Positions 8,107 through 16,912 of a stretch of 64,000 nt of DNA are shown in pieces (within the stretch, counting starts at the first letter, position 1; every line of letters begins with the position of its first letter). The position numbers were made by a program, and so were the translations under genes. Source of the DNA: CAITSH01 sp945892985 (GTDB taxonomy: Bacteria; Pseudomonadota; Gammaproteobacteria; Burkholderiales; SG8-39); assembly GCA_945892985.1 (NCBI GenBank), contig CAMDDU010000014.1:1-64000 (forward strand). The letters are read 5' to 3'. The notes beneath the pieces were generated by a model, which did not search any database, was not told where the DNA came from, and was given only the letters and a program-made list of their open reading frames with translations.

Positions 8107-9000
8107 ATGGAATTCCAAGCTTTCGACCCGCGCTTTAACGGCCTCATCATTCCGCCCGCCGCGCTTGAAACACTGTGGACCGGCGGCCGCTGGACCGAGG
8201 GCCCGGCCTGGTTCGGCGACAGCCGCACGCTGCTGTTCTCGGACATCCCGAACGATCGCATGCTGCAATGGGCGGAAGGTCTGGGGGTGCGCGAGTTCAG
8301 GTCGCCCGCCAATTACAGCAACGGCAACACGCGCGACCGCGAAGGCCGGCTCATCACCTGCGAGCACGGCCGCCGGTGCATCAGCCGCACCGAAACCGAC
8401 GGGCGCATCAGCGTGCTGGCCGACCGTTATCAGGGCAGGCGCCTCAATTCACCCAACGACGTCGTGGTGAAATCCGATGGCACGATCTGGTTCACCGACC
8501 CGTCCTACGGCATCACGTCCGATTACGAGGGCGACAGGGCCGAAAGCGAAATCGGCGCTTGCCATGTCTATCGCCTCGACCCGGTCGACGGCGCGCTCAC
8601 CGCGGTGGCCGAGGATTTCGTGCGCCCCAACGGGCTGGCTTTTTCACCCGATGAGAAAACGCTGTATATCGCCGACAGCAGCGTCACGCACGACCCGGCC
8701 GGCAATCACCACATACGCGCCTTTGATGTGGTCGAAGGCAGGCGCCTCGCCAAGGGCCGCGTGTTCACCCAGATCTCGCCCGGCTTCCCGGACGGCTTTC
8801 GCTGCGACACGCAGGGCAATGTCTGGTGCAGCTCGGGCGACGGCGTGCAGGTGTTTGCGCCGGACGGCACGCGCCTTGGCAAGATCCTGGTGCCCGAACA
8901 CGTTTCCAACCTGTGCTTCGGCGGCCCGAAAAAAAACCGCCTGTTCATCACCGCGACAACGTCGCTGTATTCGCTGTACGTCAACGCGAACGGCGCCTGA
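8107..9000 (+). CDS. SMP-30/gluconolactonase/LRE family lactonase
   Basis: A 297-aa six-bladed beta-propeller hydrolase. The metal-ligand pattern is visible: Glu in WTEGPAWF near residue 31, Asn in NSPNDVVV near residue 118, and Asn/Asp in RPNGLAFSPDEKTLYIADS near residues 176-195. Enzymes of this family open sugar or aromatic-derived lactones in the cytoplasm. No signal peptide is seen. The gene follows the flavin monooxygenase on the same strand after 119 bp and converges on the next monooxygenase with a 6-bp gap. The start has only a weak ribosome-binding site. Substrate is not predictable from sequence. Confidence 0.88.
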   Translation: MEFQAFDPRFNGLIIPPAALETLWTGGRWTEGPAWFGDSRTLLFSDIPNDRMLQWAEGLGVREFRSPANYSNGNTRDREGRLITCEHGRRCISRTETDGRISVLADRYQGRRLNSPNDVVVKSDGTIWFTDPSYGITSDYEGDRAESEIGACHVYRLDPVDGALTAVAEDFVRPNGLAFSPDEKTLYIADSSVTHDPAGNHHIRAFDVVEGRRLAKGRVFTQISPGFPDGFRCDTQGNVWCSSGDGVQVFAPDGTRLGKILVPEHVSNLCFGGPKKNRLFITATTSLYSLYVNANGA

Positions 9001-9006
9001 GCAGGC

Positions 9007-10215
9007 TCAGCCGAAGCTGCGCGTCACCGCGGTTTCGGCCATGACCGCCTCAATCGTGCGGTAGCGCTCGGCCATGGCCTGCTCGGCCGGGCTTTTGACC
9101 TGCGCCTGCATGTAGGCGCCAAGGTTGCGCGCATGTTCCACCACCTCGCGACCAAAGCGCAGGCGCTTTTTTTCGTAGTTGGCCAGCGCGTCGCCAAGCT
9201 GGGTGTGCGACTGCAAGGCATCGGCGAGCACGACGGCGTCTTCGGCGGCCTTGGTCACGCCCATGCCGCAATGCGGGCGCGCGACAAAGGCGGCGTCCCC
9301 CAGCACCGCCACACGGCCGAAAGCGAGGCGTGTCGATTCAAGATCGAAGATCGGCTGCAAGATGGGCTGCACCGTTTTGCGCACCAGTTCGGCAAACTGC
9401 GGCGCGAGCTTCGCTTCAGCGTCGGCACGCATGGCGGCCACCACTTCGGCGCGCAGGAGCTGCGGCGGGATGGCCGAGTCGTGCACGCGACCCGAGCTGT
9501 CGGTAAGCAGTCCGGGCAGGTCGGCCTTTTCGTCGGCAGGCCGGTACCAGACAAAGTTGTAGCTGCGCTCACCGGGTGCCACCGCATTGTCGCGACCGGC
9601 GACCGGGTAGCCCAGCATTTGCTCGCCCGCGGGCAGGCAAAAGCCGAAGCGGCCGAACAAGGTGTCGCGGGTTTCTTGCGACAGCGCACGCTCGTCGACG
9701 AGGCCGCGCCACGCGACATAGCCGGCGTATTGGGGCTTCACCCGCGGCAGGAAATGGCCACGCACCGCCGAGCGTATGCCGTCGGCGGCAACCAGCAGGT
9801 CGGCGACAACCTCGGTGCCGTCGTCAAAACAGGCCACCACGCCATCGGAGCGCTCGTCAACACGCACCAGCGCCTTGGCCAGGTGGTAACGCTCGTACGG
9901 AAACGCGGCCTTAAGCAAGGCATAGAGCCGGCTCCACGAGGTGTAGACCTGCGGTAACGCCAGTTCGCCGGCCACGCCGCCTTCGCGATCAAGGGTGACG
10001 CGGCCGGGTACGGACACGCCGAGCACTGCGCCGGCCGGGACGCCGGCGCGCACCATGGCCTCGAGCAGCGGCGGATGGGTGACGATGCCGGCACCGCGGC
10101 CGTCGAGTTCTTCGGCGGAACGCTCGAACACATGCACGTCCCAGCCGGCACGATGCAGCAGGTTGGCCGCGAACAGGCCGCCGAGCGACCCGCCTATGAC
10201 GCTGGCGCGCTTCAT
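9007..10215 (-). CDS. Class A FAD-dependent monooxygenase
   Basis: A 402-aa flavoprotein hydroxylase. The dinucleotide-binding motif is SVIGGSLGGLFAANLL at residues about 4-19, DG fingerprint LLVAADGIRSAVR near residue 155, and GD motif VAVLGDAAFVARPHCGMG near residue 293. The N-terminal segment GAGIVTHPPLLEAM and overall length resemble 2,6-dihydroxypyridine 3-hydroxylase and salicylate-hydroxylase-type enzymes. It would use NAD(P)H and O2 to hydroxylate an aromatic or pyridine ring. I start at the ATG 10215; a GTG directly before it is possible. The VOC gene ends 13 bp upstream on the same strand, so the two are probably co-transcribed. Confidence 0.88.
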   Translation of the reverse strand: MKRASVIGGSLGGLFAANLLHRAGWDVHVFERSAEELDGRGAGIVTHPPLLEAMVRAGVPAGAVLGVSVPGRVTLDREGGVAGELALPQVYTSWSRLYALLKAAFPYERYHLAKALVRVDERSDGVVACFDDGTEVVADLLVAADGIRSAVRGHFLPRVKPQYAGYVAWRGLVDERALSQETRDTLFGRFGFCLPAGEQMLGYPVAGRDNAVAPGERSYNFVWYRPADEKADLPGLLTDSSGRVHDSAIPPQLLRAEVVAAMRADAEAKLAPQFAELVRKTVQPILQPIFDLESTRLAFGRVAVLGDAAFVARPHCGMGVTKAAEDAVVLADALQSHTQLGDALANYEKKRLRFGREVVEHARNLGAYMQAQVKSPAEQAMAERYRTIEAVMAETAVTRSFG

Positions 10216-10227
10216 CACACCGCCGGT

Positions 10228-10665
10228 TCAGGCCGGTTCGGCGGCGGGGTAATTGAGTTCGATGACCACTTCGCTCGGATCATCGAGAAAGATCTGGTGC
10301 AGGCCCATGCTCGGAACGGTACGCTCGCGATGCGGCACATTCCCCGCCTTCAGGTGTGCGAGCATTTGTTGCAGGCCGGTGGCGGCAAACGCGATGTGAT
10401 CCACGGTACCGGTGCCCTTGAGACTGTCGAGGCTGCGGTCGCCAAGGTAGGCCTTGAGACCCTCGGGATTGTCGAGGTCGATGCCGATGATATGCACGAC
10501 TGCGTTGTCATAGTTGGCGTGGTCGCCGTTGTAGAGCCACAAGCCGGGAAAATCAAACGGCGGACGCGGGCCGACGGTGAAGCCCATCACCTCGGTGTAG
10601 AACTTCTCCGATGCCTTGAGATCGGTGGTGCGGATCGAGTAGTGGTTGATGCGGTTGATGGCCAT
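10228..10665 (-). CDS. VOC (glyoxalase/bleomycin-resistance/dioxygenase) family protein
   Basis: A 145-aa protein with two beta-alpha-beta-beta-beta modules. Candidate metal ligands are His in INRINHYSIRT (about residue 7), His in DHIAFAATGL (about residue 83) and Glu in SEVVIELNYP near the C-terminus. The ATG at 10665 is preceded by GAGGAG, so I prefer it to an upstream GTG/ATG-type extension. Members isomerise, cleave or lyase diverse small molecules. Its position directly before the FAD monooxygenase suggests it handles the product of that enzyme, possibly as a ring-cleavage dioxygenase, but this is inference. Confidence 0.85.
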   Translation of the reverse strand: MAINRINHYSIRTTDLKASEKFYTEVMGFTVGPRPPFDFPGLWLYNGDHANYDNAVVHIIGIDLDNPEGLKAYLGDRSLDSLKGTGTVDHIAFAATGLQQMLAHLKAGNVPHRERTVPSMGLHQIFLDDPSEVVIELNYPAAEPA

Positions 10666-10749
10666 GCTCTTTGCTCCTCGCGCTTTGTTCGTATATTTTT
10701 GCCATCGAGTATAGCGCGGCCGCGGCCGCAAGCGACAGCCCGGCCTGCG

Positions 10750-11109
10750 CTAAGCGTCGGGGATAAAGCTGTCGTCGCCCTGTATGGCGCGCTCAAACTT
10801 GAGGAAGTTGTAATAGCCGCAGGTGCGTCCGTCCGGATACTCACGGCAGACTTGGGGCCGCGCCTCGTAGATGGTACAGCAGCGCTTTTCCTGGTCGAAC
10901 ATCATGCAGGTGGACTTGTAGATGTGATCCTTGCGGTGGCGCATTCCCAGCTCGCCGTCGATGACCTTGGTAAAGCGCTGCTCGGCCTTGTCCAGCGGCA
11001 GCTCAAAATGCTTCGCCAGTCGCTTCAGGTCGCGCTTGTTCACGGGGATGTGTTCGTAGTTGCAGCAAAAGCCGGGGCATTTGGCGCAATTGAAAGTGGG
11101 TTTGCCCAT
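10750..11109 (-). CDS. YkgJ family cysteine cluster protein
   Basis: A 119-aa cytoplasmic protein with the YkgJ/CxxCxxxCC-type cluster: CAKCPGFCC at residues about 8-16, then CMMF and KRCCTIYEARPQVCREYP near residues 70-95. Such proteins bind a zinc or Fe-S centre; their function is not established, though some are linked to flagellar or oxidative processes. The ATG follows the ilvD stop by 6 bp, so it is read together with ilvD on the minus strand. Confidence 0.88.
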   Translation of the reverse strand: MGKPTFNCAKCPGFCCNYEHIPVNKRDLKRLAKHFELPLDKAEQRFTKVIDGELGMRHRKDHIYKSTCMMFDQEKRCCTIYEARPQVCREYPDGRTCGYYNFLKFERAIQGDDSFIPDA

Positions 11110-11115
11110 GTGCTC

Positions 11116-12801
11116 TTATTTGTCCCCGCCGTCGGTAATAGCGCCGATGCTGGCGGTCGAAACCAGTTTGAAGTACTTGCCCAACACGCCGCGGGTGTAA
11201 CGCGGCTTGGGTTGCTGCCACTTTTTACGCCGCGCGGCGATTTCCTTGGCCGGAACGTTGAGCTGGATGAGCAGCTTTTTGGCATCGATGGTGATGGAAT
11301 CGCCCTCCTTGACCAGGGCAATGGTGCCGCCAAGAAAAGCCTCGGGCGAGACGTGCCCGACGACCATGCCCCAGGTGCCGCCGGAAAAGCGGCCGTCCGT
11401 CAACAATCCGACCGATTCGCCAAGCCCCTGACCGATCAGCGCCGAAGTAGGCGCCAGCATTTCCTGCATGCCGGGGCCGCCCTTGGGGCCTTCGTAGCGG
11501 ATCACCACAACATCGCCCGCCTTGATTTTCTTCGCCATGATGGCCTTCATCGCCGCCGGTTCAGAGTCGAACACGCGCGCCGGGCCGGTGATGGACGGGT
11601 TTTTCAGGCCGGTGATCTTGGCCACACAGCCCTCGGGCGAGAGGTTGCCCTTGAGGATGGCGAGGTGGCCCTGCTTGTACATGGGATTATTGAACGGCCG
11701 GATGACGTCCTGATCCTTGCGCGGCTCGTTCGGAATTTTTTTCAGTTCCTCGGCCATGGTGCGGCCGGTGATGGTGAGGCAGTCGCCATGCAGCAGGCCG
11801 TTGGCCAGCAGCATCTTCAACACCTGCGGCACGCCGCCGGCGCGGTGAAAATCCACCGCCACATACTGGCCCGAGGGCTTGAGGTTACACAACACCGGCA
11901 CCTTGCGGCGCACGCGCTCGAAATCGTCGATGGTCCACTTCACGCCGGCGGCCGATGCGATGGCGAGGTAATGCAGCACCGCATTGGTCGAGCCACCGGT
12001 GGCCATGATCAGCGCGGCGGTGTTCTCCAGCGACTTGCGCGTGATGATGTCGCGCGGGCGGATATTGTTGCGGATGGCGTTAACCAGCACCTTGGCAGAG
12101 GCTGCGGCCGAGTCGGCTTTTTCCGGGTCGGGCGAGGCCATTTGCGAGGAGCCGAGCAGGCTCATGCCCAGCGCCTCAAAGGACGAGGACATGGTGTTGG
12201 CGGTGTACATGCCGCCGCAGGCGCCGACCGAGGGGCAGGCGTTTTTTTCGATACCGATGAAATCGGCCTCTTTCATTTTACCGGCAGAAAATGCACCAAC
12301 CGCCTCGAAGGCCGACACGATGGTCAGGTCCTGGCCCTTCCAGCGGCCAGGCTTGATGCTGCCGGCGTAGACGTAAATGCCCGGCACGTTCATGCGCGCC
12401 ATGGCCATCATGCCGGCGGGCATGTTCTTGTCGCAGCCGCCGCAGACAAGCACGCCGTCCATGGCCTGGCCGTTGACGCTGGTTTCGATCGCATCGGCGA
12501 TGACCTCGCGCGACACCAGCGAATATTTCATCGCCTCGGTGCCCATGCCGATACCGTCGGTGATGGTCGGCGTGCCGAACACCTGCGGCATCGCGCCCTC
12601 GGACTTGAGCGCCGCCATGGCGCGATCCACCAGCGGCTGGATACCGGCGTTGCACGGGTTCATGTTGGAGTGGCCGTTGGCGACGCCGACGATGGGCTTG
12701 TCGAAATCCTTGTCGCCAAACCCGACGGCGCGCAGCATGGCGCGGTTGGGCGAGCGGGCGACGCCCGCGGTGATCAGTTTGCTTCTCCAATTGTCTGCCA
12801 T
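11116..12801 (-). CDS. ilvD: Dihydroxy-acid dehydratase
   Basis: A 561-aa enzyme that converts 2,3-dihydroxy-isovalerate or -methylvalerate to the 2-keto acids in valine, leucine and isoleucine synthesis. The Fe-S cluster cysteines lie in CGGCDKNMPAG (about residue 123) and CPSVGACGGMYTANTM (about residue 193); the C-terminal signature GRFSGGTWGMVVGHVSPEA is present. I start at MADNWRSK (12801), which matches relatives; an in-frame upstream ATG would add 14 unlikely residues. It is the first gene of a minus-strand pair with the YkgJ-type protein. Adjacent to EamA and lgt, as often seen in Burkholderiales. Confidence 0.96.
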   Translation of the reverse strand: MADNWRSKLITAGVARSPNRAMLRAVGFGDKDFDKPIVGVANGHSNMNPCNAGIQPLVDRAMAALKSEGAMPQVFGTPTITDGIGMGTEAMKYSLVSREVIADAIETSVNGQAMDGVLVCGGCDKNMPAGMMAMARMNVPGIYVYAGSIKPGRWKGQDLTIVSAFEAVGAFSAGKMKEADFIGIEKNACPSVGACGGMYTANTMSSSFEALGMSLLGSSQMASPDPEKADSAAASAKVLVNAIRNNIRPRDIITRKSLENTAALIMATGGSTNAVLHYLAIASAAGVKWTIDDFERVRRKVPVLCNLKPSGQYVAVDFHRAGGVPQVLKMLLANGLLHGDCLTITGRTMAEELKKIPNEPRKDQDVIRPFNNPMYKQGHLAILKGNLSPEGCVAKITGLKNPSITGPARVFDSEPAAMKAIMAKKIKAGDVVVIRYEGPKGGPGMQEMLAPTSALIGQGLGESVGLLTDGRFSGGTWGMVVGHVSPEAFLGGTIALVKEGDSITIDAKKLLIQLNVPAKEIAARRKKWQQPKPRYTRGVLGKYFKLVSTASIGAITDGGDK

Positions 12802-12863
12802 GGCACTACTCCTTCTGAATGCTGAATAAGTTCCGCGATCCAAAGTCCGCGTTTAATGCCCGT

Positions 12864-13796
12864 TCATACGCGGGCAGGAGGCGGTGACGTTACCACCGCG
12901 TCCGGTCTGAAACAACTCATGATCGCGCCGCCGGCGACAAGGACAAAGCCGGCGGCATGGTAGGCGTGAAACACCTCGCCCAGAATCAGCACGGCGAAGA
13001 GGGTGGCGAACACCGGCATGAAGTGGGCAAAAATCCCGGCGCGCACCGGGCCCACTCTGTCGACACCGTAGCCAAACAACAGCATACCGGCCAGCGTCGG
13101 CAGGACGCCAATGTACAAAACGCTGAGAATTTCGCGCACCCCCATCTGTGGCAATCCGCGCAGCACGAACTCCACCGCGACCACCGGCGACGCCAGGGCG
13201 CTGCCGATCAGGGCGACAAGAAAGGCAAATGCAAACAGGGACAGCGACGCCGGCCTGTCCTTCAACTTGATGGTGTAAAGAGACCAGTTCACCATGCCGG
13301 CCAGGATCATCAAATCGCCCGCACCAAAATCCAGGTGTAGCAACGCGGCCAGGTCGCCGTGCGCCAGAATCAGCAGCACACCACACAGGGATACGGCAAG
13401 GCCGATGGTCTCGAGTCGGCGCGGTTGGCGCCCATGCCAGACCCAAGTGATGAATATGATCATCACCGGGATGGCCGAATTGAGCAAGCCAAGATGGATG
13501 GCTGTGGTGCCGGCGAGGCCGGCGTAAACCAGGCCGCTTTGCAGCGCACCACTGAGCAATGCGAACGACACCAGCAGGCGGCCCTGGGTGCGCATGGCAT
13601 GCAGCATCGCCGCGCGCTCGTGCCAGACAACCGGCAGCAGCAGCAGCACAACCACAAGCCAGCGCAGCACACTGAGTGTGAACGGCCCCATGACAAGCTC
13701 GAGCGGGCGCGCCACGGTTCCGTTGCTGCCCCATAGCGCGCAGGTCAGCAGCAGGGCGCCATAGGCGGTGAAGTTGTGCAACGCGGATTTAGGCAT
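12864..13796 (-). CDS. EamA/DMT family transporter
   Basis: A 310-aa membrane protein with ten hydrophobic segments arranged as two EamA repeats (first about residues 10-140, second about 150-290). LLTCALWGSNGTVARP at the N-terminus and GVLPTLAGMLLFGYGVDRVG in the second half are typical of drug/metabolite exporters of the RhaT/YdcZ type. The substrate is unknown. It ends 62 bp before ilvD on the same strand and starts divergently from lgt. Confidence 0.88.
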   Translation of the reverse strand: MPKSALHNFTAYGALLLTCALWGSNGTVARPLELVMGPFTLSVLRWLVVVLLLLPVVWHERAAMLHAMRTQGRLLVSFALLSGALQSGLVYAGLAGTTAIHLGLLNSAIPVMIIFITWVWHGRQPRRLETIGLAVSLCGVLLILAHGDLAALLHLDFGAGDLMILAGMVNWSLYTIKLKDRPASLSLFAFAFLVALIGSALASPVVAVEFVLRGLPQMGVREILSVLYIGVLPTLAGMLLFGYGVDRVGPVRAGIFAHFMPVFATLFAVLILGEVFHAYHAAGFVLVAGGAIMSCFRPDAVVTSPPPARV

Positions 13797-13960
13797 GGAC
13801 GGGGAAGGCTCGGCAGCCGAGACTGTAACCCTGTGCCCGCGTGATATCCAATAAAATGTGCGACGTATGCCGGCCCTGCCCTACACTCACACCCTGCTTC
13901 ACCCTTGATTTCGCCCATTTGCCCTGATCGTACAGCTTGCACCGCCCGCACCGACAAACG

Positions 13961-14764
13961 ATGCTCATCCACCCGCAATTTGACCCAATCGCGCTGCAAC
14001 TCGGACCACTGGCCATACGCTGGTACGGTCTGATGTACCTCATCGGCTTCGGCGCATTCTTTTTTCTCGGCCGCATGCGCGCGCGGCGCGATGCCTGGCG
14101 CGGCATCAACGAGGCACTCATCGACGACCTGTTGTTCTTCGGTGTTCTCGGGGTGATCCTGGGCGGGCGCCTGGGCTATATCCTGTTCTACAAGCCGATA
14201 TATTACCTCTCGCACCCGCTGGAAATATTCATGGTGTGGCAGGGGGGCATGGCCTTTCACGGCGGCTTTCTGGGCGTGCTCGTCGCCATGGCCCTGGTGG
14301 CGCGCAAGCACCAGCTGTCCTGGCTGGCGGTGACGGACTTCATCGCGCCACTGGTGCCGCTGGGCCTCGCCTCGGGCCGCCTCGGCAATTTCATCAATGG
14401 CGAATTGTGGGGCCGCGTCGCCCCGGCCGACCTGCCCTGGAGCATGGTGTTCGCCAGCGGCGGACCCTTGCCGCGCCATCCGTCGCAGCTTTACCAGTTC
14501 GCCATGGAAGGCCTGCTGCTGTTTGCGCTGCTGTGGTTTTACTCATCGCGGCCGCGGCCTATCGGTGCGATTTCGGGGCTATTTCTCGCCGGTTACGGTG
14601 TATTCCGTTTTGTCGCTGAATTCTTTCGTGAACCGGATGACTTTCTCGGACTGCTGGCGTTTAGCCTTTCCATGGGCCAGTGGTTATCGCTACCGATGAT
14701 CGTGACCGGTATTGCCATGCTCGCCTGGTCATACCGGCGGGCTCAGGCATCCCGTTCAAGATGA
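13961..14764 (+). CDS. lgt: Prolipoprotein diacylglyceryl transferase
   Basis: A 267-aa inner-membrane enzyme that transfers diacylglyceryl from phosphatidylglycerol to the lipobox cysteine of prolipoproteins. Diagnostic motifs are HPQFDPIALQLGPLAIRWYGL at the N-terminus, GGRLGYILFY, MAFHGGFLG with the essential His, and the Lgt signature GRLGNFINGELWGR near residues 136-149. I use the ATG at 13961; the longer frame from 13937 adds an unlikely eight-residue leader. About seven membrane segments. Divergent from the EamA gene, followed by a YdcH-like gene. Confidence 0.96.
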   Translation: MLIHPQFDPIALQLGPLAIRWYGLMYLIGFGAFFFLGRMRARRDAWRGINEALIDDLLFFGVLGVILGGRLGYILFYKPIYYLSHPLEIFMVWQGGMAFHGGFLGVLVAMALVARKHQLSWLAVTDFIAPLVPLGLASGRLGNFINGELWGRVAPADLPWSMVFASGGPLPRHPSQLYQFAMEGLLLFALLWFYSSRPRPIGAISGLFLAGYGVFRFVAEFFREPDDFLGLLAFSLSMGQWLSLPMIVTGIAMLAWSYRRAQASRSR

Positions 14765-14826
14765 ATTTGCCGCGCGCTGGAACAGGCGACATCTCTTCGT
14801 TTCGTCACAAGCCCTAAAATAGCGTC

Positions 14827-15045
14827 ATGGGACAAATCATCGACGAATCGCTGCACATGCAATTTCGGGTGCGTCTGCAAGAGCTTACGGTTGAACACCG
14901 TGACCTCGACGATGCCATTCACCGCATTTCCGGCGACCCGGTGCAAGACCAGTTTGCGCTGCGCCGCATGAAACGGCGCAAGCTGCTGCTCAAAGACCAG
15001 ATCGTATGGATCTGCAAGCAGTTGGATCCGGACGTTCAGGCCTAG
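14827..15045 (+). CDS. YdcH/DUF465 family small protein
   Basis: A 72-aa, mostly helical, highly charged protein matching the short DUF465 (YdcH) family: LTVEHRDLDDAIHRI near residue 20 and LRRMKRRKLLLKDQIV near residue 45. Function is unknown; proteins of this family are probably coiled-coil. It lies 62 bp after lgt on the same strand and is preceded by TAAAAT, a possible -10 element at about 14814. Confidence 0.82.
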   Translation: MGQIIDESLHMQFRVRLQELTVEHRDLDDAIHRISGDPVQDQFALRRMKRRKLLLKDQIVWICKQLDPDVQA

Positions 15046-15085
15046 ATTAGTCTGGGTCAGCGCGGGTCAGTCCCGGGTCCGCAGT

Positions 15086-16069
15086 TCAGGTGCCCGACAA
15101 ACCGGGCGCAAAGAGTTCGTCCAGGCAAACCGCCCTCGCCTGTAAGCCATCCTCGCGCGACCAGCGCATCTGGGTTTCAAGCGTGTGCCGGTTGGCCGCA
15201 ATACCGTAGGGCCAGAAATCCTCGCCCATCAGGGCGCGCGTGCGCCGCAGTTCGGCATTGATCCAGGGCAAGGTGACCTTGGGCGCCTGGATCACCTCGA
15301 GTTCGGCGAGCGCCAGCTCCTTCGCCTGGCAAAACGCCTGATAAAGCGCCAATGGCAGGCCAGGATGCGCCTCGACCAGCGTTTTTTTCACTCCGATGGC
15401 ATGCATGATGGGGAACAGCCGCGTGTCGAGGAACCAATCGCGCTCGGCGTCCTCGGGCTGCGCAAACATGCGCCGCACCCGCACATCACCGACCCGGATG
15501 GCATCCGGTTCGCGCAGGGAAATGATGGCGTCCAGCTCTCCCGCAAGCATTCTTTGCTGCAGGCTGCGATCGGGGGAAAGAATCTCCATATCGAGGCGCG
15601 ACGGCCTTTGTTTGAGCGGAAACTCCAGGGGCTTGGTGCGCTCGCTTTCGCCCACGCACCAGCGGATCGAATACGTGTCCAGCCCGTAGGCATCACGCAG
15701 CATGCCGCGCAACACCACGGCGGCGGTCATGTCGTATTCCTGCACCCCCACCCGCTTGCCGGCAAGATCAGCCGGGCCCTTGATGCCCCTATCGGTCCGG
15801 ACAAACAGCGCCCCATGCCGAAAGGAGCGCGATGGAAACACCGGAATCAACCAGTAGGGAAACGGCCCCTGCGAAAGTGTTGTGAGCGTGTTGCTGAGGG
15901 AAAGCTCGGTAACATCAAAGGGCGCGGCGCCAAAGGCCAGCGCGAACGCCGCTTCCGGACGCAACACCTCGCAATCGAGCTCTACGCCTTGCGGGTGGAT
16001 CCTGCCATCGAGCAGGGCCTGCGTCCGATCGTAACGCCAAAACGCCGCCGAGAGCCGTAATGTGCTCAT
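15086..16069 (-). CDS. 4,5-dihydroxyphthalate-decarboxylase-like protein (periplasmic-binding-protein fold, no signal peptide)
   Basis: A 327-aa protein related to Pht5-type 4,5-dihydroxyphthalate decarboxylase and to NMT1-like binding proteins. The segments FDVTELSLSNTLTTLS, GPADLAGKRVGVQEYDMTAAVVLRGML and REPDAI are typical. There is no signal peptide, so it should act in the cytoplasm, which favours an enzyme over a transporter component. It is the last gene of a minus-strand unit with an isochorismatase-fold amidohydrolase, an ABC permease, an ATPase and a binding protein. The true substrate is unknown, and decarboxylase activity is an inference from the family. Confidence 0.72.
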   Translation of the reverse strand: MSTLRLSAAFWRYDRTQALLDGRIHPQGVELDCEVLRPEAAFALAFGAAPFDVTELSLSNTLTTLSQGPFPYWLIPVFPSRSFRHGALFVRTDRGIKGPADLAGKRVGVQEYDMTAAVVLRGMLRDAYGLDTYSIRWCVGESERTKPLEFPLKQRPSRLDMEILSPDRSLQQRMLAGELDAIISLREPDAIRVGDVRVRRMFAQPEDAERDWFLDTRLFPIMHAIGVKKTLVEAHPGLPLALYQAFCQAKELALAELEVIQAPKVTLPWINAELRRTRALMGEDFWPYGIAANRHTLETQMRWSREDGLQARAVCLDELFAPGLSGT

Positions 16070-16106
16070 GCCCCCATTAACTCATGTGCTCAGAGGCCAG
16101 GGGCTC

Positions 16107-16868
16107 TCAGCCAGCCGTGCGCTTGGGCGTGGCCAGTCCCCCGGGCAGTTCAAACATCCCCTTGGGCAGCGATCCGATGAATGCAAGCGCTTCTTCAACA
16201 CCGACCACATCGGCGTACTTGGCGTGCATGTCGCAAAGATTGATCGCATGCGAAACCTCCACACGATCAAAGCATCCTTCGCCGACCACCGCCACACGGT
16301 AGTTGTTTGAAAAAGCGTCAATGACAGTCGCGCGCACGCAGCCGCTGGTGGCGACGCCGACAACAATCAACGAGTCAACCTTGAGGTCAACCAGAAAGGA
16401 ATTGAAGGGGGTGCCGTAAAACGCGCTGGGTTTGGTCTTGAGCAACACCACGTCCTGCGGGGAGGGGGCGATGTCCGCGACAATTTCATTGCCGCCGATC
16501 TCCGCCTCGGTGTCCTCGAGCTCGCGCGAATTCTTCCAGCGCCAGCTGCCGGCGTCAAACCCGTCCGGACGGCGCGTGTTGGTGGAATAGAACACCGGAA
16601 GGCCCCGCTCATGGCAGGCATCGAGCAGGCGCCGAATGACCTTGATCGCCGCCCAACCCTCTTCGCCGCAGGAGTTGCGCCAGCGCTTGATCGACTCAAG
16701 TATGGGCGCCGGCTCGGCGCCAACAAAGTTGTAACTGACATCGACAATCATCAATGCGGGCCGCTTGCCAAAACCCATGTTCGCGCCATAGCCGGAGGCT
16801 TCAAGCACCGCCTTGTCGCGCGCGCTCATGTACTGCATCCATAGCGGTTCTTTGCCTGCTTCAGTCAT
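16107..16868 (-). CDS. Isochorismatase-fold amidohydrolase (N-carbamoylsarcosine amidase-like)
   Basis: A 253-aa cysteine hydrolase. The catalytic triad of the family is visible: Asp in ALMIVDVSYNF (about residue 42), Lys in VVLLKTKPSAF (about residue 147), and Cys in VGVATSGCVRATV (about residue 182), with the cis-peptide-type VATSG before the Cys. The long N-terminal extension and length (253 aa) fit N-carbamoylsarcosine amidohydrolase and maleamate amidohydrolase better than nicotinamidase. It would hydrolyse a carbamoyl or amide group. Shine-Dalgarno GGAGACACCG precedes the ATG. It is next to an ABC importer and has HyuA/HyuB 14 kb away, supporting an N-carbamoyl substrate, by inference. 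Confidence 0.85.
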   Translation of the reverse strand: MTEAGKEPLWMQYMSARDKAVLEASGYGANMGFGKRPALMIVDVSYNFVGAEPAPILESIKRWRNSCGEEGWAAIKVIRRLLDACHERGLPVFYSTNTRRPDGFDAGSWRWKNSRELEDTEAEIGGNEIVADIAPSPQDVVLLKTKPSAFYGTPFNSFLVDLKVDSLIVVGVATSGCVRATVIDAFSNNYRVAVVGEGCFDRVEVSHAINLCDMHAKYADVVGVEEALAFIGSLPKGMFELPGGLATPKRTAG

Positions 16869-16912
16869 CGGTGTCTCCTACCGTTTTGAGATCGCGCCTG
16901 TTGCGCGGGGTT

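Noticed and set aside
10075..12825. 916-codon plus-strand frame opposite ilvD and neighbours
   Set aside because: It is complementary to three well-supported genes, its residues are low-complexity (Gly/His/Ala/Arg-rich) and it has no family motif.
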